Assembly (NCBI GenBank): GCA_035644935.1
Contig: DASQNO010000106.1
Location: 1-18,025 of the forward strand
DNA from: CADCVW01 sp035644935
GTDB lineage: Bacteria; Pseudomonadota; Alphaproteobacteria; Sphingomonadales; Sphingomonadaceae
Direction of reading: 5' to 3'
Length of the DNA: 18,025 nt
This document shows, one piece after another, positions 1 to 7,327 of the stretch (within the stretch, counting starts at the first letter, position 1; each line of letters starts with the position of its first letter). The notes beneath the pieces were generated by a model that searched no databases, was not told the DNA's origin, and saw only the letters and a program-made list of their open reading frames with translations. The position numbers and the translations under genes are program-made.

Positions 1-46
1 CGCCAGCACCTGAAGCTGGTGCGTCTACCAATTCCGCCATCCGGGC
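1..46 (-). tRNA. tRNA-Leu(CAG), 5' portion, cut by window edge
   Basis: Read on the minus strand, the sequence starts with a 7-nt acceptor strand (GCCCGGA). It continues with the class II tRNA-Leu signature TGGCGGAATTGGTAGACGC and an anticodon stem CCAGC/GCTGG enclosing the loop TTCAGGT, which gives anticodon CAG. The variable arm, T arm and 3' end lie beyond position 1. The 5' end at 46 follows from alignment to the usual bacterial tRNA-Leu layout. Confidence 0.93.
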
Positions 47-62
47 ACGGGGTAGGGGCGGC

Positions 63-91
63 GCTTTGCGGGGGGAACACGCGCTTGTCAA
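63..91 (-). promoter_or_regulatory. candidate promoter of the tRNA-Leu gene
   Basis: On the minus strand a perfect -35 hexamer TTGACA sits at 91-86, about 40 nt before the tRNA 5' end. A 17-nt spacer places a poor -10 (CAAAGC) at 68-63. The stretch between there and the tRNA is very GC-rich (GCCGCCCCTACCCC), the kind of discriminator seen at stringently controlled stable-RNA promoters. Only the -35 is convincing. Confidence 0.4.
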
Positions 92-143
92 CGCGCAGCG
101 GCGCGGGCAATGGGGCGGTTCACCCAAAAAGATGAGGCAGGGA

Positions 144-1094
144 ATGGAGCGGCTGGTCACGCTGTTCGGCGGCGACGGGTTTCTGGGCCGCTACGTCGTG
201 CAGGAACTCGTCAAGGCGCGCGTGCGGATCCGCATCGCCAGCCGCGATCCGCGCAACGATTTTTTCCTCCGCCCGCTGGCGGCGCTCGGGCAGATGCACT
301 CGGTGCGCGCGGACATCACCGATCCGGACTCCGTCGCCCGCGCCGTCGCCGGCGCGCATGCGGTCGTGAACTTCGTCGGCCTGCTGAAGGGCGCGTTCGA
401 CGCGGTGCACGTCGATGGCGCGCGCAATGTCGCCGCCGCCTCCGCGCAGGCCGGCGCGCGGGCACTGGTGCACGTCAGCGCGGTCGGCGCGGATCTCCAA
501 AGCCCGTCGGCCTACGGCCGCAGCAAGGGCGAGGGCGAGGCCGCGGTGCGCGCCGCCTTCCCGGGCGCGACGATCGTTCGCCCGTCCATCCTGTTCGGCC
601 GCGACGACCAGTTCCTCGGCCGCTTCGCCAAGCTGGCGCGCATCGCCCCCGTGCTTCCCGTCGTCCGCCCGGACGCGCGGTTTCAGCCGGCCTTCGTCGC
701 CGATGTCGCCAAGGCAATCGCCGCCGCCGTTCTCGACCCCCGCGCCCATGCTGGCCGCACCTACGAACTGGGCGGCCCTGAGATCATGACCATGCGGGAG
801 GTCAACGAATACGTGACCCGCACCGCCGGCCGCCCGCGCCCGTTGATCGACGTGCCCGACGCGATCTCCGGCCTCATGGCCAAGGCCACGGGCTGGCTTC
901 CGGGCGCGCCGATCACGCACGACCAGTGGCTGATGCTGGGCACGCCCAACGTCGTCGCGGACGGCGCGCACGGCTTTGAAGCGTTCGGCATCGCCCCTAC
1001 TCCCCTCGCCGCCGTCGCCGAGCCCTGGCTAGTCCCCTACCGCCGCCACGGCCGCTTCGCCCCCGTTCCCCGCAACGACAACGCACGTGCCTGA
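144..1094 (+). CDS. NDUFA9-like NAD(P)-binding protein (atypical short-chain dehydrogenase/epimerase fold)
   Basis: This is a 316-residue Rossmann-fold protein of the family annotated as complex I NDUFA9 subunit-like NAD(P)H-binding proteins. The nucleotide-binding loop GGDGFLG is at residues 9-15, and a YGRSK sequence matching the YxxxK pattern lies in the middle. The 'VRPSILFGRDDQFL' and 'FQPAFVADVAKAI' blocks are typical of this extended-SDR group. The eukaryotic relative stabilises respiratory complex I; the bacterial role is not settled. I chose the ATG at 144 because the Rossmann strand (MERLVTLFGGDG) begins right there and GAGGCAGGGA precedes it. An upstream TTG at 66 would add residues unlike the family. 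The stop lies 3 nt before uppP, so the two are probably one transcript. Confidence 0.88.
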   Translation: MERLVTLFGGDGFLGRYVVQELVKARVRIRIASRDPRNDFFLRPLAALGQMHSVRADITDPDSVARAVAGAHAVVNFVGLLKGAFDAVHVDGARNVAAASAQAGARALVHVSAVGADLQSPSAYGRSKGEGEAAVRAAFPGATIVRPSILFGRDDQFLGRFAKLARIAPVLPVVRPDARFQPAFVADVAKAIAAAVLDPRAHAGRTYELGGPEIMTMREVNEYVTRTAGRPRPLIDVPDAISGLMAKATGWLPGAPITHDQWLMLGTPNVVADGAHGFEAFGIAPTPLAAVAEPWLVPYRRHGRFAPVPRNDNARA

Positions 1095-1097
1095 GCC

Positions 1098-1910
1098 ATG
1101 ACCGCCGACCTCATCACCGCCATCCTGCTCGGCATCGTCGAGGGGCTGACCGAATTTCTGCCCGTCTCCTCGACCGGCCACCTGATCCTCGCCGCCGAGC
1201 TGCTTGGCTACGACGCGGCGCAATGGGCGACGTTCAACGTCGTCATCCAGCTGGGCGCGATCCTGGCGGTGATCGTGCTCTACTGGCGCACCTTCTGGGA
1301 CGTTCTGACCGGGCTGTTCGCGCGCTCGCCGAGCGCATGGGCGTTCGCGCGCAACATCGCGATCGCGTTCGTCCCCTCCGCCGTGCTGGGCATCCTGTTC
1401 ATCGACAATATCGAGGCGCTGCTGGAAAACGCGGTGGTGGTCTGCGTGGCGCTGATCCTGGGCGGCATCGCCATCCTATTAATCGAGCGGAACATCAAAC
1501 CTGCGAGCCTGGAACCCGGTGTCGCCAAGCTCCCCGCGCGCGCCGCGCTGGGTGTGGGCTTGGTCCAGTGCCTGTCCATGGTCCCCGGCGTGTCGCGGTC
1601 GGGCGCGACGATCATGGGCGCGCTGGCCCTGGGAGTGGAACGCCGCACCGCGGCCGAGTTCAGCTTCTTCCTGGCCGTCCCCACCATGGTTGGCGCGACG
1701 TCGCTGTCGCTGCTGCGCCACGGCAACGACATCGCGCGGGCCGGGGTTGACTGGGGGCTGATCGCCGTTGGCTTCGGCGTGTCGTTCCTGGTTGCGTTGG
1801 TGGTGATCCGCTGGTTCGTGGGCATCGTCTCGCGTTACGGTTTCGCGCCCTTCGCCTGGTATCGCATCGTCGCCGGCACGCTGGCGCTCGCCTGGCTGCT
1901 CGCCCGCTAG
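1098..1910 (+). CDS. uppP: undecaprenyl-diphosphatase UppP (BacA)
   Basis: This integral membrane phosphatase converts undecaprenyl diphosphate to the monophosphate, recycling the lipid carrier for peptidoglycan and other surface polymers. It is 270 residues long, normal for the family. Both signature regions are intact: GIVEGLTEFLPVSSTGH at residues 12-27, with catalytic-region Glu15 and Glu19, and PGVSRSGAT at 163-171 with Arg167. The rest is a series of hydrophobic helices (for example 48-62, 112-128, 221-241 and 256-269). It starts 3 nt after the NDUFA9-like stop, implying translational coupling. High activity in this family is linked to bacitracin tolerance. Confidence 0.97.
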   Translation: MTADLITAILLGIVEGLTEFLPVSSTGHLILAAELLGYDAAQWATFNVVIQLGAILAVIVLYWRTFWDVLTGLFARSPSAWAFARNIAIAFVPSAVLGILFIDNIEALLENAVVVCVALILGGIAILLIERNIKPASLEPGVAKLPARAALGVGLVQCLSMVPGVSRSGATIMGALALGVERRTAAEFSFFLAVPTMVGATSLSLLRHGNDIARAGVDWGLIAVGFGVSFLVALVVIRWFVGIVSRYGFAPFAWYRIVAGTLALAWLLAR

Positions 1911-1978
1911 CGCGCGCCGTTCATCGGCAGTCAAGCCGTTTTCGGCTATTCAAGCGGCTGAATTGTCGGAGAGTTTCC

Positions 1979-2404
1979 ATGCGTCTTGTTCTCGTCGCCG
2001 CTTGCGCGCTCGCCCCTCTCACACTGGCGATTGCCGTTCCGGCCGCCGCGCAGTCCCGCGCGCCGGGCGCCGAGATCGTCGACAGCCTGCCGCATCCGTA
2101 TGACGTTGAGGCCGCGGGCGATCGGATCGGCGCGGCCGTGGGCGCCATCGTTAACATTCCGATTGGCGACGCCGTGCGCGCGATCGATCCCGCTGCTCCC
2201 GTGCGCCGCGACTCCACCATCGCCGACGTTGCCGGCCGCGGCGATCCGAATTTCCAAGGCCGGCTGCAGGACGAGGTCGCCGGACTGTCGGTTAAGGCGG
2301 CGGACATGGTGCGCCAGATCGCCGTCGTCGCACCGACGCTGCAGCGCACGCTGGTGGACCTGCAGCGCAGTCTTGACCAAGCGCTGGGTGGCCTGCCCCG
2401 CTAA
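1979..2404 (+). CDS. small secreted protein of unknown function
   Basis: The protein has 141 residues and begins with a clear Sec signal peptide: MR, then a hydrophobic run to about residue 21, then AAAQ/S with cleavage near 24-25. The mature part has an amphipathic stretch and a C-terminal predicted helix (VAGLSVKAADMVRQIAVVAPTLQRTLVDLQRSLDQALGG). I recognise no domain and see no cysteine in the mature chain. The ATG at 1979 follows a purine-rich CGGAGAG. It is 68 nt after uppP, with a small AGCCG/CGGCT hairpin between, so it may or may not share that transcript. Codon use matches the neighbours. Confidence 0.75.
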   Translation: MRLVLVAACALAPLTLAIAVPAAAQSRAPGAEIVDSLPHPYDVEAAGDRIGAAVGAIVNIPIGDAVRAIDPAAPVRRDSTIADVAGRGDPNFQGRLQDEVAGLSVKAADMVRQIAVVAPTLQRTLVDLQRSLDQALGGLPR

Positions 2405-2650
2405 TTATCGTCCGTTTGAAACGAGAGCGTCGCACTCGATTGTCGTGACCCGGGTCTAGGCCGTCCTTTTGAGGAGCGTGGCGACGCGCCAATCCAGGCC
2501 CGAACCGTTCGGTGGCCACGATGCCGGAATGCCACGCCTCGATTGCGATCATGACAAGCGGGTTGATCCGAATGCAGTACGCTTCTTAGGCCACGCTCCC
2601 TTCGATCGGCGGTGGACCTCCGGCCCCGCCGCGCTATGTCTGCCGCCAAC

Positions 2651-3322
2651 ATGTGGCAGCTTTACCAATTTCCCCTGTGCCCCTTTTCGCGCAAGATCCG
2701 TCTCCATCTCGGTGAAAAGAACGTCCCCTTTGAGTTGCTGCGCGAGTCGCCTTGGGAACGGCGAGACGAGTTTATGGATCTCAATCCCGCTGGCCAGACG
2801 CCGGTGATGGTCGATGCGACCAAGGGCATTGCGCTTATAAATTCGGCCGCGATCTGCGAGTATTTCGAAGAAACCGTGGAAGTCGCGCCAATGATCCCCG
2901 GCACGGCGCTCAACCGCGCGGAGGTCCGCCGCCTCGTCGCCTGGCTCGACGAACGCTTCTTCAACGAGGTAGTCGGGCCTTTGTCCGAAGAGCGCATGAT
3001 CAAGCGCATAGTCCACCGCGCCGCGCCCGACACGACGATCCTGCGCCACGCGATGAAGGTCGCCAACGGCCACCTCGATTATCTTGACTACCTGCTCGAC
3101 CACCGCCGCTGGCTGGGCGGTGCCGCGCTCAGCCTCGCCGACCTCGCCGCCGCTGCGCACATCTCCGTCGCCGACTATTTGGGCGGCATAGACTGGCGCG
3201 GCCACAAGCAGACGCTGGAATGGTACCGCGGCATGAAATCCCGCCCAAGCTTCCGCCCGCTGCTTACCGAGCGCATGGAAGTGATCCAGCCCCCGCCGCA
3301 CTACGATAAAGTCGATTTCTAG
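2651..3322 (+). CDS. glutathione S-transferase family protein
   Basis: The protein has 223 residues from the chosen start. The N-terminal thioredoxin-like domain has the CPFS motif at residues 10-13 (the active-site position in omega/beta-type GSTs), followed by a family-typical 'NPAGQTPVMV' with its cis-Pro, and 'INSAAICEYFEET'. The C-terminal helical domain carries the N-capping motif in 'LSLADLAAAAHISVADYL'. It is expected to bind glutathione; the substrate cannot be inferred. The start is uncertain: ATG 2651 (MWQLYQFPLCPFSRK) begins right at the first strand, ATG 2636 and GTG 2612 are in frame upstream, and none has a good ribosome site. A 246-nt spacer upstream (2405-2650) shows no gene. 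Confidence 0.9.
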   Translation: MWQLYQFPLCPFSRKIRLHLGEKNVPFELLRESPWERRDEFMDLNPAGQTPVMVDATKGIALINSAAICEYFEETVEVAPMIPGTALNRAEVRRLVAWLDERFFNEVVGPLSEERMIKRIVHRAAPDTTILRHAMKVANGHLDYLDYLLDHRRWLGGAALSLADLAAAAHISVADYLGGIDWRGHKQTLEWYRGMKSRPSFRPLLTERMEVIQPPPHYDKVDF

Positions 3323-3358
3323 AGGGAAACCCGCTCCCGCCTGTGCGCGAGAGGGCGA

Positions 3359-3373
3359 CTCGCCGAAGGCGAG
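3359..3373 (+). terminator. weak hairpin downstream of the GST gene
   Basis: CTCGCC/GGCGAG forms a 6-bp stem around a GAA loop. It competes with a longer-range 7-bp pairing, CCCGCTC (3330-3336) with GAGCGGG (3371-3377). No T-tract follows, so a termination role is only possible. Confidence 0.25.
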
Positions 3374-3420
3374 CGGGGAACGGTTGAGTCCAGGTAGCGT
3401 CGCAGGACCATAAGGGAAAG

Positions 3421-3780
3421 ATGACCACCACCCCGCCGATTGAGCCCCTCGCCACCTACGAAGACCTCCTAACTCTCGACGTTCGCGTCGGCACCGTCGT
3501 CGCCGCCGCGCCCTTTCCGCAGGCGCGCAAGCCCGCGCTCAAGCTCACCATCGACTTCGGCCCCGCCATCGGTCGCAAGCGCTCCTCTGCGCAGATCACC
3601 GAACGCCATGGCCCCGACGACCTCTTAGGACGCCAGGTCGCCGCGGTCGTCAACTTGGGTCCGCGTCAGATCGGGCCCTTCATATCCGAGGTGCTGACGC
3701 TCGGCTTTCCCGACGCGGATGGAAAGGTCGTGCTGATCGGCCCCGTGCACCCCGTCCCCGACGGCGGGCGGCTGTTCTAG
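3421..3780 (+). CDS. csaA: CsaA-like tRNA-binding-domain protein
   Basis: The protein has 119 residues, essentially one OB-fold tRNA-binding domain (the EMAP II/Trbp111 type). It closely resembles Bacillus subtilis CsaA in recalled sequence: 'LDVRVGTVVAA', 'FPQARKPALKLTIDFG', 'RSSAQITERHGPDDLLGRQVAAVVNL', 'GPFISEVLTLG' and a C-terminal 'PDGGRLF'. CsaA is described as a chaperone-like protein linked to secretion, and the domain also binds tRNA; which applies here is unknown. ATG 3421 follows AAGGGAAAG. It converges with the PAS-GGDEF-EAL gene, 31 nt away. Confidence 0.88.
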   Translation: MTTTPPIEPLATYEDLLTLDVRVGTVVAAAPFPQARKPALKLTIDFGPAIGRKRSSAQITERHGPDDLLGRQVAAVVNLGPRQIGPFISEVLTLGFPDADGKVVLIGPVHPVPDGGRLF

Positions 3781-3811
3781 CCACGCCCCGCCACCGAAAA
3801 CGCAAGGCCCG

Positions 3812-6394
3812 TCACGCTGCCAGCGTCTTCGCAATCAGGCGCTGCGCCACGACCTCCGCCGGCTGCGCCTTACCGAAAAGGTAGCCCTGCCCCGTTTGGC
3901 ACCGGTGCTTGCGCAGGTACGCCGCCTGTGCCGGTGTTTCGACGCCTTCGCCGACGATCTTGATGCCCAGACTCCGCCCGAGGTTAATCACCGCGCGCAC
4001 GATCGCCGCATCGTGCGGCGATTCCTCCAGCTTGCTGATGAACGACCGGTCGATCTTGATGACGTCGACGGGGAAATGGTTCAGGTGCGACAGCGACGCA
4101 TAGCCGGTCCCGAAATCGTCCAGCGCGATCTGCACCCCCGCGTTGGACAAGACCCGCAGCGCAGTTTCGACATGTTCGGCCCCGCGGCCCAGGAACACGG
4201 TTTCGGTGACCTCCAGTTGGAAGCAGGATGGCGGCAGGTTGGCGCGGTGCAGCCGCTCCAGCAGCCGTTCAGCGAAATCGCCGTGCTTAAACTCCGCCGC
4301 CGCCGCGTTGACCGCGACATGGCCGAAGGCGATGCCCTGATCGGTCCAGAGCCGCATGTCCTCCACGACCAGCCCGATCATCTGATCGCTGATCTCGGCC
4401 GCCAGCGTCACGTCACCGAACGCGGCGGCGATCGTGTGCGGCATTTGGATGCCGCGCGTCGGGTGCTCCCAACGCAGCAGCGCCTCGAAGCCGTCGGGCT
4501 CGCCGCTGCGAAGATCGACCTTGGGTTGATAGAACGGCACGATGCGATCCTTGGCCAGCGCATCCTTGGCCAGCGACAGCATGGACAGGCGATGCTGCGC
4601 CTCGGCGCGCATCGCGGGCTTGAACATCCGCAGCACGCCGCGGCCCGCGGCCTTGGCGGCGTACAGCGCAATATCGGCATGCTTCAGCAGCTCACCGCGC
4701 GTTCTGCCCTGGTCCGGGTATCTGCTGGCGCCGATGCTGGCCTTGATATCCAGCATCTTGCCTTCGAACAGGAACGGCGCCTTCAGCGACCGGCGGATTG
4801 ACGCCACCGCCTCCTCAATCCCCTCCTCGTCGCCGACCCCGCGCAGAAGAACCGCGAACTCATCGCCGCCCAGCCGTGCGATAACGTCGTCGAAGCGAAC
4901 GGCCCTGCGCAGGCGCTGGGAGAACTCCCGCAGCAACGCGTCGCCCGCGTCGTGCCCAAGAGCGTCGTTAGTTCGCTTGAAGTCGTCCAGATCGATCATC
5001 AACACAGTGAACGTGCAGTGCGCGACCAGAACTTCGTCGAGCAATTGGTCCAGTGCACGCTGGAACAGCGTGCGGTTAGGCAACTGCGTCAACGCATCGT
5101 GATTGCCCGCCCAGCGGATCTTTTCCTCGGCGGTCTTCTGATGCGTCACGTCGCGCGCGATTGCCAGAATGCCCGTGACTTCTCCGCCTGTCTCCCGGAT
5201 GGGGGTCACTACCAGGTCCCACCATTTGGTCGCGCCCGCGACCAGCTGCGCCGCGCTGAAGCGTCCGGTGCGGCCCGTTTTGGCCTGCCCCAGCGCGATC
5301 GCAGCGGGCCCGCGCGCGCCCAATGGAAACGTGTCCTGCCACCGCTTTCCGATCAGCGCGGCATTGCTGTCCAGCCTGAGCGCGGCCAGCGTGGACGCGT
5401 TCACGAAGCGGATGGAGCCTTCGAGGTCCAGCAAAGATATGCAGTCGGGTGTCGCCTCGATAATACTTCCGGACAAAGCCTCGCTGGCGGTCAGCGCCTC
5501 GGCGGCCAGCACCTGCGCATGGACATCCGTGGCCGTGCCGTACCAGCGCACGGGCCGGCCATCGCTGTCCAGCTCGGCGTGGCCGCGGCTCAGCACCCAT
5601 CGGAACCCGCCTGACCGGTGACGCAACCGGTACTGCGCTTCATAAGGCCTGCCGGTCTTGAAGCTCGACAGCCATTCGCGTTCGGCCCGTTCCTGGTCGT
5701 CGGGATGGACCATGTCCAGCCGTGATTGCCGGTCGCGCGCCGGTGTGCTGCCGACGAAGTCCACCCAGTAGCCGTTGTAATATTCGTTCGATCCGTCGCC
5801 TGACATCGTCCAGACCATCTGCGGGATGAGGTCCAGCGTCTTGCGCCAGCGCATCACCATCGTGCGCTGCAGCTCTTCTGCCTGCTTGCGCCCGCTGACG
5901 TCCGAAATCACGCCTTCCAGACAGGTCGCCGTTCCGTCCTCGTCGTAAACGGCATGACCCACTTCGCTGACCCAGCGCACCTCGCCGTCGGCGTGCATCA
6001 GCCGGTAAGTCAGGTTGTAGCTCCGCCCGTCGCGGATCGCGGCCGCAACCGTCGCTTCGGCCACGCCGCGGTCCTGCGGCATCATGATCTCGGCCCAGCC
6101 GTGCTTTCCCAGGATCTCGGCGACGCCGTAGCCCGTCAGCGCCTCGACCCCATCGCTGATATAATTGATCTTCCAAGGCGGCCGCACTTCGCACCGGTAG
6201 AACAGCCCGGACAGGCTCTGCAGCAAGCTTTCGAAGAGGCGCTTCGCCTCGCACGCTTCGGCGGACAACAGGTGGAGGGTCGAGCTCGTGGCGCTTGCCG
6301 GGTCTTCCGGCGCAGATTCACCGGAAACATTGCGCCTGAATTGCGCTGGTTCTTGATGGATCAACACGTGCTCCGACTGGTCGGCAGGCCTCAA
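3812..6394 (-). CDS. PAS-PAS-PAS-GGDEF-EAL cyclic-di-GMP signalling protein
   Basis: The protein has up to 860 residues and no transmembrane helix or signal peptide, so it is probably cytosolic. Domains in order: PAS at about 55-170, PAS at 183-297, PAS at 305-422, GGDEF at 428-595 and EAL at 610-855. The cyclase motif is intact (GGDEF at 509-513) and preceded by an RFDD inhibitory-site motif at 500-503 (RxxD), so product inhibition is expected. The phosphodiesterase motifs are also intact: E637 in 'EALLRW', DDFGTG at 759-764, 'KIDRSFI', 'EGVET' and 'QGYLFG'. Both synthesis and breakdown of c-di-GMP are therefore chemically possible, and PAS input may set the balance. No ATG is available: TTG 6394, GTG 6367 and TTG 6364 are the in-frame options, and the last has GGAG 6 nt upstream. 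It lies 80 nt downstream of ubiG on the same strand. Confidence 0.93.
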   Translation of the reverse strand: MRPADQSEHVLIHQEPAQFRRNVSGESAPEDPASATSSTLHLLSAEACEAKRLFESLLQSLSGLFYRCEVRPPWKINYISDGVEALTGYGVAEILGKHGWAEIMMPQDRGVAEATVAAAIRDGRSYNLTYRLMHADGEVRWVSEVGHAVYDEDGTATCLEGVISDVSGRKQAEELQRTMVMRWRKTLDLIPQMVWTMSGDGSNEYYNGYWVDFVGSTPARDRQSRLDMVHPDDQERAEREWLSSFKTGRPYEAQYRLRHRSGGFRWVLSRGHAELDSDGRPVRWYGTATDVHAQVLAAEALTASEALSGSIIEATPDCISLLDLEGSIRFVNASTLAALRLDSNAALIGKRWQDTFPLGARGPAAIALGQAKTGRTGRFSAAQLVAGATKWWDLVVTPIRETGGEVTGILAIARDVTHQKTAEEKIRWAGNHDALTQLPNRTLFQRALDQLLDEVLVAHCTFTVLMIDLDDFKRTNDALGHDAGDALLREFSQRLRRAVRFDDVIARLGGDEFAVLLRGVGDEEGIEEAVASIRRSLKAPFLFEGKMLDIKASIGASRYPDQGRTRGELLKHADIALYAAKAAGRGVLRMFKPAMRAEAQHRLSMLSLAKDALAKDRIVPFYQPKVDLRSGEPDGFEALLRWEHPTRGIQMPHTIAAAFGDVTLAAEISDQMIGLVVEDMRLWTDQGIAFGHVAVNAAAAEFKHGDFAERLLERLHRANLPPSCFQLEVTETVFLGRGAEHVETALRVLSNAGVQIALDDFGTGYASLSHLNHFPVDVIKIDRSFISKLEESPHDAAIVRAVINLGRSLGIKIVGEGVETPAQAAYLRKHRCQTGQGYLFGKAQPAEVVAQRLIAKTLAA

Positions 6395-6474
6395 CTCCCG
6401 ACGTGATCCAGGTTAAACATGACCGGTTAAGTAGACGCTAAGGGATCGCAGCGGCGCTGTCGCCCCGACGGTTC

Positions 6475-7200
6475 TCAGGCTTTCCGCGCCGTGATCAGAT
6501 AATTCAGCCGCAGATCGTCGGCCAGGCTGAACCCCATGGCAGGAGACCAGGTGAGGCCCGTCACGTCGACGACCCCAAGTCCCGCGCTCTCCAGAAGCGA
6601 GGCCAGTTCCTCCGGCGTCAGGAACCGCGTCCAATCGTGCGTGCCGCGCGGAATGCGGCCAAAGCCCTCCGCGAGCGTGACGATCATCAGCCGCGACCGC
6701 TCCGTCCGGTTGGGGGTCGACAGGATCAGCACGCCTCCGGGCGCCAGCACCCTTGCTAGTCCCGCGACAAACATTGCCGGGTCCGTCACATGTTCGATCA
6801 CCTCCATCGCCGTGACGAAATCGTAGGTCCCATCCACATCCTCGATCCCGCCGGCGCGGTAGTCGATCGCCAGACCCGCGATTACCGCGTGCTCCTGCGC
6901 CGCCTTGATGGCCTCGGGCGCGGCGTCGATACCGATCACCGCCGCGCCCAGCCGTGCCAGCGGCTCGCTCAGCAACCCCGCGCCGCACCCGACATCCAAA
7001 GCCCGCTTGCCCTCTAGGGGTCGCCGTTCGCGCGGGTCCGTCCCCAGGTACCCATCAATCCGCTCGCGCACATAGCGCAGGCGCACCGGGTTAATCCGGT
7101 GCAGCATTGCGGAACTGCCGCGCGAATCCCACCATTGCGCGGCCTGCGCATCGAAATGCGCCGCCTCTCGCGGATTGATGGTTGTCGTCGCGATTCCCAT
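6475..7200 (-). CDS. ubiG: bifunctional 3-demethylubiquinol/2-polyprenyl-6-hydroxyphenol O-methyltransferase UbiG
   Basis: This is an S-adenosylmethionine-dependent O-methyltransferase acting twice in ubiquinone biosynthesis. It is 241 residues long, the normal size. The N-terminal 'EAAHFDAQAAQWWDSRG' and 'LHRINPVRLRYV' blocks are specific to UbiG. SAM motif I is DVGCGAGLL at 69-77, with the acidic strand-2 end IGID at 89-92. 'MEVIEHVTDP' and 'RGTHDWTRFLTPEEL' follow further on. ATG 7200 is chosen because it opens the conserved N-terminus; the open frame continues upstream only through the repeat region. It is divergent from lysC across a 127-nt spacer that holds a REP-like inverted pair. Confidence 0.95.
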   Translation of the reverse strand: MGIATTTINPREAAHFDAQAAQWWDSRGSSAMLHRINPVRLRYVRERIDGYLGTDPRERRPLEGKRALDVGCGAGLLSEPLARLGAAVIGIDAAPEAIKAAQEHAVIAGLAIDYRAGGIEDVDGTYDFVTAMEVIEHVTDPAMFVAGLARVLAPGGVLILSTPNRTERSRLMIVTLAEGFGRIPRGTHDWTRFLTPEELASLLESAGLGVVDVTGLTWSPAMGFSLADDLRLNYLITARKA

Positions 7201-7217
7201 AACAAACACCGTTCGGA

Positions 7218-7284
7218 CTGAACTTGTCGAAGCCTCGTCCTTTCTCCTCCGCAGGTGAAAAGGAAAGCCCTTCGACAAGCTCAG
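7218..7284. repeat. REP-like inverted repeat pair (BIME-like)
   Basis: The arm at 7218-7232 (CTGAACTTGTCGAAG) is the reverse complement of 7270-7284 (CTTCGACAAGCTCAG) at 14 of 15 positions, with a perfect 10-bp core (7223-7232 with 7270-7279) and a 37-nt spacer. The right copy also has its own small stem, GCCCT/AGGGC at 7267-7271 and 7283-7287. The core is the palindromic repeat I recall as dispersed in sphingomonad genomes; its copy number here is unknown. It sits between the divergent ubiG and lysC genes. Confidence 0.7.
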
Positions 7285-7327
7285 GGCAAGCGGTATGGGG
7301 ATGTGTTCGTCCCCTCGAGACCCACCC

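Noticed and set aside
120..971. Minus-strand open frame opposite the NDUFA9-like gene
   Set aside because: It is a GC-rich shadow with no domain and low-complexity composition.
3896..4801. Plus-strand open frame of 301 codons opposite the GGDEF-EAL gene
   Set aside because: The true strand carries intact GGDEF and EAL motifs; this frame has no recognisable protein.
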